The notes beneath the pieces are model-generated. The model was given only the letters and a program-made list of their open reading frames with translations, did no database searches and was not told where the DNA came from. This document shows positions 10,744 to 18,925 of a stretch of 64,000 nucleotides of DNA, one piece after another. The stretch lies in the NCBI GenBank assembly GCA_029255605.1, contig JANLJF010000019.1, forward strand, positions 39,413 through 103,412. The letters are read 5' to 3'. Position 1 is the first letter of the stretch. The number at the start of each line of letters is the position of its first letter. This stretch comes from Azovibrio restrictus. GTDB lineage: Bacteria > Bacteroidota > Bacteroidia > Chitinophagales > Chitinophagaceae. The position numbers were made by a program, and so were the translations under genes.

Positions 10744-11505
10744 ATGCAATACGAAATCAAACAACTAGGCAAATTCAGGTTTGTAGAAGAAGGTGAAGGC
10801 GAGCCGTTGGTGCTCCTGCACGGCCTTTTTGGTGCGTTAAGCAACTTTAAAGACCTCGTTGACCATTTCAAGTTGACGCATAAGGTTTTTATCCCGATGC
10901 TTCCCCTGTTCGACCTCTCACTGCTGGATACAACCGTTTCCGGGCTGGCTAAATATGTCCAGAAATTTATTGACGCAAAAGAGCTTAAAAATGTACACCT
11001 GTTGGGCAATTCCCTTGGTGGGCACGTAGGGCTTGTTTATACGCTGAAGCATCAGGATACTGTTAAAACCATAACCCTCACTGGCAGTTCCGGCCTGTTT
11101 GAGAATGGTATGGGCGAAACCTATCCTAAACGCGGCGATTACGAATACATCCGTAAAAAAACGGAGCTTACTTTCTATGATCCTGCTGTAGCTACTAAAG
11201 AGCTGGTAGATGAGGTATATTCCATTACCAATAACAGGCTTAAAGTTCTGAAAATCATTTCGCTGGCAAAATCAGCCATACGCCACAACCTGGGCGATGA
11301 GTTGCAGGAAATAAAGGTGCCTACCTGCCTGATATGGGGTAAGAATGATACCATTACACCCCCTATGGTGGCTGAGGAATTCAAAAAACTGATACCTAAT
11401 TCAGAATTGCACTGGATAGATAAGTGTGGCCACGCACCTATGATGGAAGTACCGGGCGAGTTTAATAAAATACTTAGCGGGTTCCTGGAGAAGCATAAAG
11501 GATAA
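10744..11505 (+). CDS. Alpha/beta-fold hydrolase
   Basis: A 253-residue single-domain alpha/beta hydrolase. The oxyanion strand has LLHGLFGALSNF, the nucleophile elbow is GNSLGG (Ser near 96), the acid is in WGKNDTITP and the catalytic His is in KCGHAPMMEVP. The full Ser-Asp-His triad is present, so it is probably an active esterase or hydrolase; the substrate is unknown. The ORF track begins at a GTG one codon upstream; I prefer the adjacent ATG. It is divergent from ispG and followed by a separately promoted CBS gene. Confidence 0.88.
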   Translation: MQYEIKQLGKFRFVEEGEGEPLVLLHGLFGALSNFKDLVDHFKLTHKVFIPMLPLFDLSLLDTTVSGLAKYVQKFIDAKELKNVHLLGNSLGGHVGLVYTLKHQDTVKTITLTGSSGLFENGMGETYPKRGDYEYIRKKTELTFYDPAVATKELVDEVYSITNNRLKVLKIISLAKSAIRHNLGDELQEIKVPTCLIWGKNDTITPPMVAEEFKKLIPNSELHWIDKCGHAPMMEVPGEFNKILSGFLEKHKG

Positions 11506-11537
11506 AAATTTCATAAATTGTCATGTGCATGTTGAAA

Positions 11538-11574
11538 AATGCAAATAGTACCGAACTGGTGCGCAATTTGCATT
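11538..11574 (+). promoter_or_regulatory. Inverted repeat upstream of the CBS gene, candidate operator
   Basis: AATGCAAAT (11538-11546) and ATTTGCATT (11566-11574) form a perfect 9-bp inverted repeat with a 19-nt spacer. It ends 3 bp before the -7 box at 11578. The position suits a regulator site; no regulator is identified. Confidence 0.35.
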
Positions 11575-11577
11575 GTT

Positions 11578-11585
11578 TATATTTG
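11578..11585 (+). promoter_or_regulatory. -7 promoter box for the CBS gene (TATATTTG)
   Basis: An exact TAnnTTTG located 23 bp upstream of the ATG at 11609. No clear -33 TTTG is present at normal spacing. Confidence 0.55.
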
Positions 11586-11608
11586 GATAACGGCAAACGG
11601 ATAAGACA

Positions 11609-12268
11609 ATGATATCAGAGCAATTAATATCCCCTATCGTACCTACGCTCATCCCGTCAGATACCGGCGATAAAGCCCTTTCGTTGATGGATGAGAGCAA
11701 CCTGGAACAATTGCCAGTAGTGGCAGATGAGAAATATATGGGCCTTGTGCAGGAAAACGACCTGCTGGATATGGCCGACCCGGATGCAAAACTGGATGCT
11801 GCCGAGTTCAGTTATCGCCCGGCAGTACTGGCCAGCGGCCACCCTTACGATGCCCTGCGCCTGGCACACCAGCAAAATCTTTCCATAGTTCCGGTAGTAG
11901 ATAATGATAACCACTATGTAGGTGCCATTACCCGCAACGACCTGCTGAAATACATCACAGAAAAAAGCGGGCTGGATAACCCCGGCGGTATCATAGTGCT
12001 GGAAATAGACCCGCGCAATTATAGCCTTACAGAAATAGCCCGTATTTGCGAAAGTGAAGAAGTGTTGCTCATTAGCACCCAGATATTCAGCAACCGGGCT
12101 ACCGGCAAGCTGGAAATAACGCTGAAGACCAACCGTACCAACCTGGGCGGCATTGTAGCAGCGCTGGAGCGGTATAGCTACAAGGTGCTGGAGGTATTTG
12201 GTGACAGTTCGCAGGATGAAGGCATGATAGACCGCTACAACCTGCTGATGAACTACCTGAATATGTAG
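11609..12268 (+). CDS. CBS-domain pair protein
   Basis: A 219-residue soluble protein. Residues 1-125 form two CBS repeats (for example IPSDTGDKALSLMDESNLEQ and NLSIVPVVDNDNHYVGAITR), which usually bind adenine nucleotides and act as an energy sensor. The last 85 residues (from GGIIVLEIDPRNYSLTEIAR) resemble an ACT-like regulatory fold that commonly follows CBS pairs in Bacteroidota. No catalytic domain is present. It has its own promoter box and an upstream inverted repeat, which suggests regulated expression. The target is not identifiable. Confidence 0.85.
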   Translation: MISEQLISPIVPTLIPSDTGDKALSLMDESNLEQLPVVADEKYMGLVQENDLLDMADPDAKLDAAEFSYRPAVLASGHPYDALRLAHQQNLSIVPVVDNDNHYVGAITRNDLLKYITEKSGLDNPGGIIVLEIDPRNYSLTEIARICESEEVLLISTQIFSNRATGKLEITLKTNRTNLGGIVAALERYSYKVLEVFGDSSQDEGMIDRYNLLMNYLNM

Positions 12269-12276
12269 TATCTTTG
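12269..12276 (+). promoter_or_regulatory. -7 promoter box for the DUF3109 gene (TATCTTTG)
   Basis: An exact TAnnTTTG starting at the base after the CBS stop codon and 20 bp before the next ATG. The transcript leader would be only about 15 nt. Confidence 0.5.
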
Positions 12277-12296
12277 CGCTCTTATATTATTTCCCG

Positions 12297-12884
12297 ATGA
12301 TAGCGATAGATAATGTGCTTTTGAGCGATGAGGTGGTAGAAGCAAAGTTTGTTTGCGACCTTAATAGCTGCAAAGGCGGATGCTGTGTAGATGGCGATTG
12401 TGGCGCACCGCTTACTGAAGAGGAAACACATATTATAGCAGAAGCCTACCCAAAAATAAAAAAATACCTGCTTCCTGAATACATTGTCGAAGTAGAAAAG
12501 CAGGGTACCCATACCATAGATGATGAGTTCGGGTACGTAACCCCTACTGTTAATGGCGGTATTTGTGTATATGCCTATACAGATGAAACGGGCATTGTAA
12601 AATGTGCATTTGAAAAAGCCTTCAGGGCCGGGGAGATTGGGTTTCATAAACCTATTTCCTGCCATCTGTATCCTATACGCATCAAGGATATGAATGGCTA
12701 CGAAGCTGTAAACTATGAGCCGCGCAAAAAGATGTGTCGCCCTGCCTGCAAATTGGGTAAACAATTGCAGGTGCCGGTTTATAAATTTTTGAAAGAACCC
12801 ATTATCCGCAAATACGGCGAAGAATTTTACGAAGCGCTGGATGCCGTAGCTCAAAAATTTGAGCAGGACAGGAACGAACGTTAG
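12297..12884 (+). CDS. DUF3109 family cysteine-rich protein
   Basis: A 195-residue protein with cysteine clusters: CDLNSCKGGCCVDGDCGAPL near residue 20, then CAFEKAF, ISCHLYPIR and CRPACKLG. The C-x-x-x-C-C-type cluster resembles YkgJ/UPF0153-like metal-binding proteins and matches the conserved DUF3109 pattern common in Bacteroidota. Zinc or iron-sulfur binding is likely; the function is unknown. The stop codon overlaps that of the convergent DUF1801-like gene by 4 bp. Confidence 0.85.
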   Translation: MIAIDNVLLSDEVVEAKFVCDLNSCKGGCCVDGDCGAPLTEEETHIIAEAYPKIKKYLLPEYIVEVEKQGTHTIDDEFGYVTPTVNGGICVYAYTDETGIVKCAFEKAFRAGEIGFHKPISCHLYPIRIKDMNGYEAVNYEPRKKMCRPACKLGKQLQVPVYKFLKEPIIRKYGEEFYEALDAVAQKFEQDRNER

Positions 12885-13243
12885 TGCGCCTTGCTAGCCT
12901 TCAGTATATTCTTCATTACCTGCTTTAGTTCCAGCGCCAGTTCTTCTGTCATTTCACTGATCTTTACATGCCTGGCATGTTTACCATCACCTTCCAGTTT
13001 TAGCGACATAGTATCGGCCGCTTCTGTAAAGTGCAGGTACAGAATGCAGCATTTTTCTGCCGGCTGTATGCCAAACAGCACGTTGTTAATGTTGCCGATA
13101 CTATACAGGGCTACCTTCACTTTTTCACCACCATATACGTGCTCTTGTATATGTTTATCGGTTCTCAGCGCCAGCCCTTTCAATTGCATGGCTATTTGCT
13201 GAATAGATTGCGGCTTATTTGCCAATAGCGTATCGAAAGACAT
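12881..13243 (-). CDS. DUF1801-like small protein
   Basis: A 120-residue soluble protein. The central strand pattern (YSIGNINNVLFGIQP, CCILYLHF) and the GDGKHARHVKI segment resemble the DUF1801/YdhG-like fold, where a GKxxRHIK motif is common. No enzymatic residues are recognised. It ends in a 4-bp stop-stop overlap with the DUF3109 gene and starts 12 bp after the rpoN stop on the same strand, so it may be cotranscribed with rpoN. Confidence 0.6.
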   Translation of the reverse strand: MSFDTLLANKPQSIQQIAMQLKGLALRTDKHIQEHVYGGEKVKVALYSIGNINNVLFGIQPAEKCCILYLHFTEAADTMSLKLEGDGKHARHVKISEMTEELALELKQVMKNILKASKAH

Positions 13244-13255
13244 AGGGGGTATGTT

Positions 13256-14743
13256 TTACAGTTCTTTTCGGAGTCGTGCCACCGGTACATTCAGTTGTTC
13301 CCGGTATTTGGCAACAGTGCGGCGTGCTATATTATATCCTTTCTCCTGCAGCATCTCCGTAAGCTTTTCGTCAGAATACGGTTTGCGCTTATTTTCCCCG
13401 CTAATGATATCGTTCAGTATGGTCTTTACCTCTCTTGTAGATACTTCTTCACCATTTTCCGTTTGCAGGGCTTCAGAGAAGAAGTATTTTAATTTATAAG
13501 TACCGAATTCCGTTTGTACAAACTTGCTGTTTGCTACGCGCGAAACGGTAGATACATCTAGCCCGGTTATCTGGGCTATATCTTTCAGTATCATAGGTTT
13601 CAACGTTGTTTCATCCCCGGTAAGGAAAAACTCTGTTTGAAAATCTATGATGGCCTGCATCGTTTGCAGCAGGGTGTGCTGGCGCTGTTTTATGGCATCT
13701 ATAAACCATTTAGCTGCATCCAGTTTCTGTTTTATAAATATCAGTGCCTCCTTCTGGCGCTTATCTTTCTTATCGCCACGGTCGTAAGCACGCATCATTT
13801 CTTTATAGCCTTCCGATACCCGCAGTTCCGGCGCATTCTTCGCATTTAGTGAAAGCTCCAGTACCCCGTTATTGTTAAAAACAAAGAAATCGGGTATGAT
13901 GTAGCTTTCCGCCTTGTTCACTATAGCAAAAGCCGAACCCGGTTTGGGGTTCAGCTTGATGATGATATTGATGACCTCTTTAAAGGCCTCATTATTCAGC
14001 CCCAGCTGGCGCTGTATTTTATCGTAATGCTTCTTTATGAATTCGTTGAAATGCCTGTCAATGATCTCTATGGCATTTTTCACTGCTGTGTTTTGTGGCA
14101 GGCGTTTTAGTTGTAGTAGCAGGCATTCCTGCAGTGTCCAGGCACACACACCCGGAGGGTCAAACTGTTGTATACGGCCTATCAGCTCGCCTACTTCTTC
14201 CACACTGGTATATATATTCTGGCCAAATGCCAGGTCGTCCACCAGTGCTGTTATTTCGCGGCGCAGGTAGCCATCTTCATCCATGCTGCCTATTATCTGT
14301 TCGGCTATGGCATGGCTGCGCTCATCCAGTTCCAGCATACCCAGTTGGTCCAGCACATATTCGTGAAAACTGGTTTCTACCCTTACAGGGGCTTCAGGGC
14401 GTTCACTTTCGCTGTCGCCGTAATATCCATCATTATAATCTCCGCCACCATCGTCATCTTCATGGCGCAGAAAATCATCCAGGTCCACTTTCTCGGCACT
14501 GTCGCTGCTCAGTTCCACATCTTCACTTTCATCGCTGTAGTCGTCGCTGTTCTCATTATCCAGGCCGTATTCATCCCCCGTGTTTCCTTCCTCGTTGCCA
14601 AATTCCAGTGCAGGGTTTTCTTCCAGTTCTTCTTTAATGCGCTCCTCCAGGTTGGCAGTAGGTACCTGCAGCAGTTTCATGAGCTGAATCTGCTGTGGCG
14701 ATAATTTTTGTAATAACCTCTGCTGTTGCGACTGTCTGAGCAT
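13256..14743 (-). CDS. rpoN: RNA polymerase sigma-54 factor
   Basis: A 495-residue sigma-54. The N-terminal Gln/Leu-rich activator-interacting region (LRQSQQQRLLQKLSPQQIQL) is followed by an acidic region rich in D/E (about 50-110), the core-binding domain, an HTH, and the RpoN box ARRTVAKYRE near the C-terminus that reads the -24 element. The ORF track extends 20 residues upstream, but a TATTTTTG promoter box at 14761-14768 lies within that extension, so I use the ATG at 14743. No enhancer-binding activator is encoded in the window. Confidence 0.96.
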   Translation of the reverse strand: MLRQSQQQRLLQKLSPQQIQLMKLLQVPTANLEERIKEELEENPALEFGNEEGNTGDEYGLDNENSDDYSDESEDVELSSDSAEKVDLDDFLRHEDDDGGGDYNDGYYGDSESERPEAPVRVETSFHEYVLDQLGMLELDERSHAIAEQIIGSMDEDGYLRREITALVDDLAFGQNIYTSVEEVGELIGRIQQFDPPGVCAWTLQECLLLQLKRLPQNTAVKNAIEIIDRHFNEFIKKHYDKIQRQLGLNNEAFKEVINIIIKLNPKPGSAFAIVNKAESYIIPDFFVFNNNGVLELSLNAKNAPELRVSEGYKEMMRAYDRGDKKDKRQKEALIFIKQKLDAAKWFIDAIKQRQHTLLQTMQAIIDFQTEFFLTGDETTLKPMILKDIAQITGLDVSTVSRVANSKFVQTEFGTYKLKYFFSEALQTENGEEVSTREVKTILNDIISGENKRKPYSDEKLTEMLQEKGYNIARRTVAKYREQLNVPVARLRKEL

Positions 14744-14760
14744 AAATGCCTTGTTGCTTA

Positions 14761-14768
14761 CAAAAATA
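14761..14768 (-). promoter_or_regulatory. -7 promoter box for rpoN (TATTTTTG)
   Basis: An exact TAnnTTTG on the minus strand, 17 bp before the ATG at 14743. It supports the shorter rpoN start. Confidence 0.5.
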
Positions 14769-14903
14769 AAATTTACAGCGACAATACCACAGCCAACTGT
14801 CATTATTTAATCATGTTTCACAGTATTCTTAACAAGGATTTACATGTTAATGGCTTTCTTTTATCGGAATGAGTTTTGTATTTTTCTTCGCAAATGATCT
14901 ATA

Positions 14904-16124
14904 GTGAACGTGCAGAGTAAGAAGCCATATATTTCACCGTCATTTTCTTATGTGCCCCTTGAAGAGACGCTGGAGATAATGCCCAAAAAGAAGGACCTTT
15001 TCATAGGCATACCTAAGGAAACCTCTTTCCAGGAAAGCCGTGTACCACTGACACCTGAAGCCGTTTCGGTGCTAGTAAACAATGGCCACGATGTAGCGGT
15101 GGAACATACTGCGGGCGAAGGATCGTTTTATTTCGATAGCGATTACAGTGAGGCAGGGGCCCGTATTGTATATGAAAAAGCTGAGGTATATAAGGCTACG
15201 ACGATCATAAAATCGGCACCTATATCTGAAGAGGAAATGGCATGGATGCAGCCCAACCAGGTAGTGATATCACCCATACACTTGCCGTTCCTGAAAAGTG
15301 ATATGCTGGAACAGCTCATCAATAAGAAGATCATCGCTATTGCCTTCGATTCTATTAAAGATGATTCCGGCACATACCCTATCGTGCGTTCTATGAGCGA
15401 GATAGCAGGTAGTTCCGCCATACTCACCGCTGCCAAATACCTGAATAATGTGCACAACGGTAAAGGCATCCTGCTAGGAGGTATTTCCGGTGTGCCGCCT
15501 GCCAAGGTATTGATACTGGGTGCAGGTGTGGTGGGCGAATTTGCAGCACGCACCGCATTGGGGCTTGGTGCTTCAGTAATGATATTTGATAACTCCATAT
15601 ACCGTTTGATGCGCCTGCAAAACAATATCAGCCGCCGCTGTCCTACATCGGTAATAGAGCCGGTAACGCTGGCAGAAGAATTGGCAAATGCAGATGTGGT
15701 GGTAGGTGCATTGAAACCGGTAAATGGTATCACCCCTGTAGTGGTTACAGATGAGATGGTGAGCAATATGAAAGCAGGCTCGGTTATTATAGATGTGAGC
15801 ATAGACCGTGGTGGGTGTTTTGAAACATCGCGTGTCACTTCTCACGAAAATCCTGTTTACAGGAAATATGATGTGATACACTACTGCGTGCCAAATATAG
15901 CGTCGGGTGTATCGCGCACAGCATCGCGCGCTATCAGCAATGTACTGATGCCTATTATGATGCAGTGCGCTGATATGGGTGGTTTTGAAGGGTTGATACA
16001 GGCCAAGGCCGGCATACGCAATGGGGTATACCTGTATAAGGGATGTGTGACCAATGCGCCGATAGCCAAGCGTTTTAACTTTAAATATACAGACCTCGAC
16101 CTATTGCTGGCGACACAAAGCTGA
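14904..16124 (+). CDS. ald: Alanine dehydrogenase
   Basis: A 406-residue enzyme of the alanine dehydrogenase/transhydrogenase family, converting L-alanine to pyruvate with NAD. The N-terminal domain starts with LFIGIPKETSFQESRVPLTPEAV, containing the substrate-binding Arg. The Rossmann motif is VLILGAGVVGEFAARTALGLGASV, and VIIDVSIDRGGCFETSR is family-typical. The start is GTG at 14904. An ATG at residue 26 (MPKKKDLF) is possible, but the N-terminal extension is common in Bacteroidota homologues. The gene stands alone. Confidence 0.92.
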   Translation: MNVQSKKPYISPSFSYVPLEETLEIMPKKKDLFIGIPKETSFQESRVPLTPEAVSVLVNNGHDVAVEHTAGEGSFYFDSDYSEAGARIVYEKAEVYKATTIIKSAPISEEEMAWMQPNQVVISPIHLPFLKSDMLEQLINKKIIAIAFDSIKDDSGTYPIVRSMSEIAGSSAILTAAKYLNNVHNGKGILLGGISGVPPAKVLILGAGVVGEFAARTALGLGASVMIFDNSIYRLMRLQNNISRRCPTSVIEPVTLAEELANADVVVGALKPVNGITPVVVTDEMVSNMKAGSVIIDVSIDRGGCFETSRVTSHENPVYRKYDVIHYCVPNIASGVSRTASRAISNVLMPIMMQCADMGGFEGLIQAKAGIRNGVYLYKGCVTNAPIAKRFNFKYTDLDLLLATQS

Positions 16125-16149
16125 TACCCCAAAATAAGAGATTTGATAT

Positions 16150-16512
16150 ATGCCCAACCATAGAATGAATAAAACCATTGCCGGCTATCATTTGTTGATG
16201 ATACTTTCTGCTGTGGACTATAGAATAGGTGCGGAGGAAGATGCTGTGATACGTGAATACCTGGTAGAAGAGTTCCCATTCCGCGTAAGCCTGGACAGGG
16301 AAATGGGAATAATAAGCAACCTGCGGCCAGATGAGTGGGAAAAACACTTCATGAAGGCGATGGATGATTTTTATGATGATGCTACGGAGGAAGAGCGTAA
16401 GAGCTTGCTAAACTTTGCCTTACAGCTTACAAAGGCCGATAATGTCATCACTAAAGAAGAGAACCATTATCTCAACCTGCTATTCGAACACTGGAAGCCC
16501 GAAGAAGCTTAA
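16150..16512 (+). CDS. TerB-like small acidic protein
   Basis: A 120-residue, mostly helical acidic protein. ILSAVDYRIGAEEDAVIREYL near the start and LQLTKADNVITKEENHYLNLLF near the end are duplicated helix-loop units with acidic residues, the pattern of the TerB (tellurite resistance) fold that binds metal ions. No other ter genes are nearby, so a tellurite role should not be assumed. It lies 25 bp after ald on the same strand, and its stop codon overlaps the stop of convergent uppP. Confidence 0.6.
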   Translation: MPNHRMNKTIAGYHLLMILSAVDYRIGAEEDAVIREYLVEEFPFRVSLDREMGIISNLRPDEWEKHFMKAMDDFYDDATEEERKSLLNFALQLTKADNVITKEENHYLNLLFEHWKPEEA

Positions 16513-17327
16513 GATTTCAGGCCCAATACAAACAGCATGATAAGGCCCGCTATGATGCGGTAGATACCGAATGCCTTAAAACCATACTTCTGCAAAAAGC
16601 TGATAAAGCTCTTGATAGCTATCATTGCTACCACGAATGCTACCAGCGTACCTACGCCGAATATCATCAGGTTATCGCTGTTTTGTGTCAGTAGCTCATA
16701 GCCTTTTATTTCAGTACCATCAGCGCCTTTCCAGTTTTTCAGTATTAAGGAATAACCCGTGGCTGCCGCCATGGTAGGTACGGCCAGGAAGAAAGAAAAT
16801 TCTGCCGCCAGGCTGCGTGTCAGCTTCTGCTGCATGCCGCCGATGATAGAAGCAGCACTACGGCTCACGCCCGGTATCATAGATATACACTGCCACAAGC
16901 CTATTATCAGGCTTTGCTTGGGTGTCATTTGTGAATCATCAGTAATAGTAGGGTTCTTAAAAGCTTTATCTATAAACAGCAACACAATACCACCCAATAC
17001 CAGTGTAATAGCCACCGTCAGCGGGCTTTCCAGCAGTTCTTCTATAGCATCGTTGAAAAGGAAACCCAATACCAGTGCAGGTACCACAGCTATTGCCAGT
17101 TTCATGTAAAACTGCCATTTGCCGAAGTCGAAAAACTTTTTCCAATACAATACTACTACAGACAGGATGGCACCCAACTGTATGCATATCTCGAACAGCT
17201 TTGTGAAATTATCATCCTGTATACCCATAAAATAGCTGGCAAGTATCATGTGGCCGGTAGACGAGATAGGAAGAAACTCGGTGATGCCTTCTACAATACC
17301 CAGTATAATGGATTGGAATAAAGTCAT
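16509..17327 (-). CDS. uppP: Undecaprenyl-diphosphate phosphatase (BacA family)
   Basis: A 272-residue membrane protein with about 8 membrane segments. It dephosphorylates undecaprenyl pyrophosphate, recycling the lipid carrier for cell-wall and O-antigen synthesis. Signature motifs are GIVEGITEFLPISSTGHMI (catalytic Glu residues) and PGVSRSAASIIGG (phosphate-binding Arg). The length matches the family. It starts 2 bp after the queE stop, so folD-queE-uppP looks like one operon. Confidence 0.96.
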   Translation of the reverse strand: MTLFQSIILGIVEGITEFLPISSTGHMILASYFMGIQDDNFTKLFEICIQLGAILSVVVLYWKKFFDFGKWQFYMKLAIAVVPALVLGFLFNDAIEELLESPLTVAITLVLGGIVLLFIDKAFKNPTITDDSQMTPKQSLIIGLWQCISMIPGVSRSAASIIGGMQQKLTRSLAAEFSFFLAVPTMAAATGYSLILKNWKGADGTEIKGYELLTQNSDNLMIFGVGTLVAFVVAMIAIKSFISFLQKYGFKAFGIYRIIAGLIMLFVLGLKS

Positions 17328-17329
17328 GA

Positions 17330-17950
17330 TTACGGTATGTTGATGTATTTATGTGTTTGCAAAGAAAGCTGCCATTGCGGGTTTTCTTTGATGTAGTCTA
17401 TTATCAGCGGGGTCATTTCATCCCGCTTGCTCCATTCTGGCTGCAGGAAGAGTTTACAATGCAGGCCTACCTGTGCTGCATGTTGCTCGGCCCATTTTAA
17501 GTCCGACTTATTGTAAACAATGATTTTCAGCTCATCTGCCATGGCCATGCTTTCCGGCAACGGTGCTTTAAATTTTTTAGGCGAAAGCGTTACCCAGTCC
17601 AGCTTGCCCGATAAGGGGCTGGAGCCCGATGTCTCTATATGTACCCTGAATTGCTGCGCATGCAGGGCATCGCAAATACTTTCCAGGTTGTGCATGGCCG
17701 GTTCGCCGCCTGTTATTACAGCTATACGCCCGGGATTAGCAGCAGCAAATTGCACTATTTCCGCTACCGTCATCATGGGGTGCGCGTTAGCATCCCAGCT
17801 TTCCTTCACATCGCACCACACGCAGCCCACATCGCACCCACCCAGGCGGATGAAATAAGCTGCATGCCCGGTATAAACACCTTCGCCCTGCAGGGTATAA
17901 AAGTGTTCCATTACAGGATAAGCTGTAGTATGTACGTTTATTGTCTGCAC
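17330..17950 (-). CDS. queE: 7-carboxy-7-deazaguanine synthase
   Basis: A radical SAM enzyme of queuosine biosynthesis. FYTLQGEGVYTGHAAYFIRL is the family N-terminus. The cluster-binding cysteines are in GGCDVGCVWCDVKE (C-x3-C-x2-C), and VITGGEPAMHN is the GGE SAM-binding motif. The ORF track begins at a TTG (18010) inside folD. A GTG at 17950 lies 11 bp after the folD stop and gives 206 residues; ATG 17911 is also possible. It sits between folD and uppP. No other queuosine genes are in the window. Confidence 0.93.
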   Translation of the reverse strand: MQTINVHTTAYPVMEHFYTLQGEGVYTGHAAYFIRLGGCDVGCVWCDVKESWDANAHPMMTVAEIVQFAAANPGRIAVITGGEPAMHNLESICDALHAQQFRVHIETSGSSPLSGKLDWVTLSPKKFKAPLPESMAMADELKIIVYNKSDLKWAEQHAAQVGLHCKLFLQPEWSKRDEMTPLIIDYIKENPQWQLSLQTHKYINIP

Positions 17951-17961
17951 TGTATCTGTTC

Positions 17962-18837
17962 TTACACGTGTTCTTTCGCTGCTTCCAATGTATTTTTCAT
18001 CAGCCCGCAAATGGTCATGGGGCCTACACCTTTAGGTACCGGTGTGATATAGCTGCACTTAGGCGCTACATTATCATAGTCCACATCACCCACCAGCCTC
18101 GATCCGCTTTTGCGTGTAGCATCATCTATGCGGTTGATACCCACATCTATCACTATCGCACCTTCTTTCACCATATCAGCCGTCACAAAGCGTGGCCTGC
18201 CTATGGCAGCTATTATTATATCTGCGGTTTTGGTAATGGCCGCAAGGTCTTTTGTTTTTGAATGGCAGATGGTAACCGTAGCATTGCCCGGTTGTGCATT
18301 GCGGCTCATCAGCACGGTCATAGGCGTGCCTACTATATTGCTGCGGCCTATCACCACACAGTGCATACCTGCGGTATTGATATTGTAATGTTCCAGCATC
18401 AGCAATATGCCATAGGGCGTAGCCGGCAGGAACGATGGCTGGCCCAATAGCATTTTACCCTGCGTAATGGGGTGGAAACCATCCACATCTTTGCCCGGGT
18501 CTATGGCATTGATAACTGCATTGTCTGATATATGCTCTGGCAATGGTAATTGTACTAATATGCCATCTATCTTATTATCTCCATTCAGCTTTTTTATTTC
18601 CTCCAGCAGTTGCGCTTCCGTTACGCTTTCTTCAAAACGCAACAGGGTAGAACCAAAGCCCAATTCTTCGCAGGTACGCACTTTATTGCCTACGTAAGCT
18701 TCGCTGGCGGGATTGTGGCCTACCAGTATCGCAGCCAGGTGGGGTGTTTTGCCCTTTTCTGCTTTCAGTTTTTCTGTTTCCTGTTTTATTTGGGATTTGA
18801 TATGCGCGGATACCGCAATGCCGTCCAGAATTTGCAT
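17962..18837 (-). CDS. folD: Methylene-THF dehydrogenase/cyclohydrolase
   Basis: A 291-residue bifunctional enzyme interconverting 5,10-methylene-THF and 10-formyl-THF with NADP. It shows the catalytic-Lys segment EAYVGNKVRTCEELG, the Rossmann motif GRSNIVGTPMTVLMSR and the C-terminal PKGVGPMTICGLM. The usual start MQILDG is at 18837; the ORF track adds 9 residues upstream that overlap the promoter. The promoter box TATCTTTG is only 4 bp from this ATG, so the mRNA may be leaderless. Confidence 0.96.
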   Translation of the reverse strand: MQILDGIAVSAHIKSQIKQETEKLKAEKGKTPHLAAILVGHNPASEAYVGNKVRTCEELGFGSTLLRFEESVTEAQLLEEIKKLNGDNKIDGILVQLPLPEHISDNAVINAIDPGKDVDGFHPITQGKMLLGQPSFLPATPYGILLMLEHYNINTAGMHCVVIGRSNIVGTPMTVLMSRNAQPGNATVTICHSKTKDLAAITKTADIIIAAIGRPRFVTADMVKEGAIVIDVGINRIDDATRKSGSRLVGDVDYDNVAPKCSYITPVPKGVGPMTICGLMKNTLEAAKEHV

Positions 18838-18841
18838 GGCG

Positions 18842-18849
18842 CAAAGATA
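18842..18849 (-). promoter_or_regulatory. -7 promoter box for folD-queE-uppP (TATCTTTG)
   Basis: An exact TAnnTTTG on the minus strand whose last base is 4 bp from the folD ATG. Transcription would begin at or next to the start codon. Confidence 0.6.
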
Positions 18850-18925
18850 CGCCGTTCCTTGCAATAGGTAAAAGCAGCGGGGACATCAGTTAATAGTTTA
18901 TTTTCGTTCTACATTTTTTATAGAA

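Noticed and set aside
16150-16512. Tellurite-resistance system
   Set aside because: Only a lone TerB-like fold is present; no terC, terD or terE partners.
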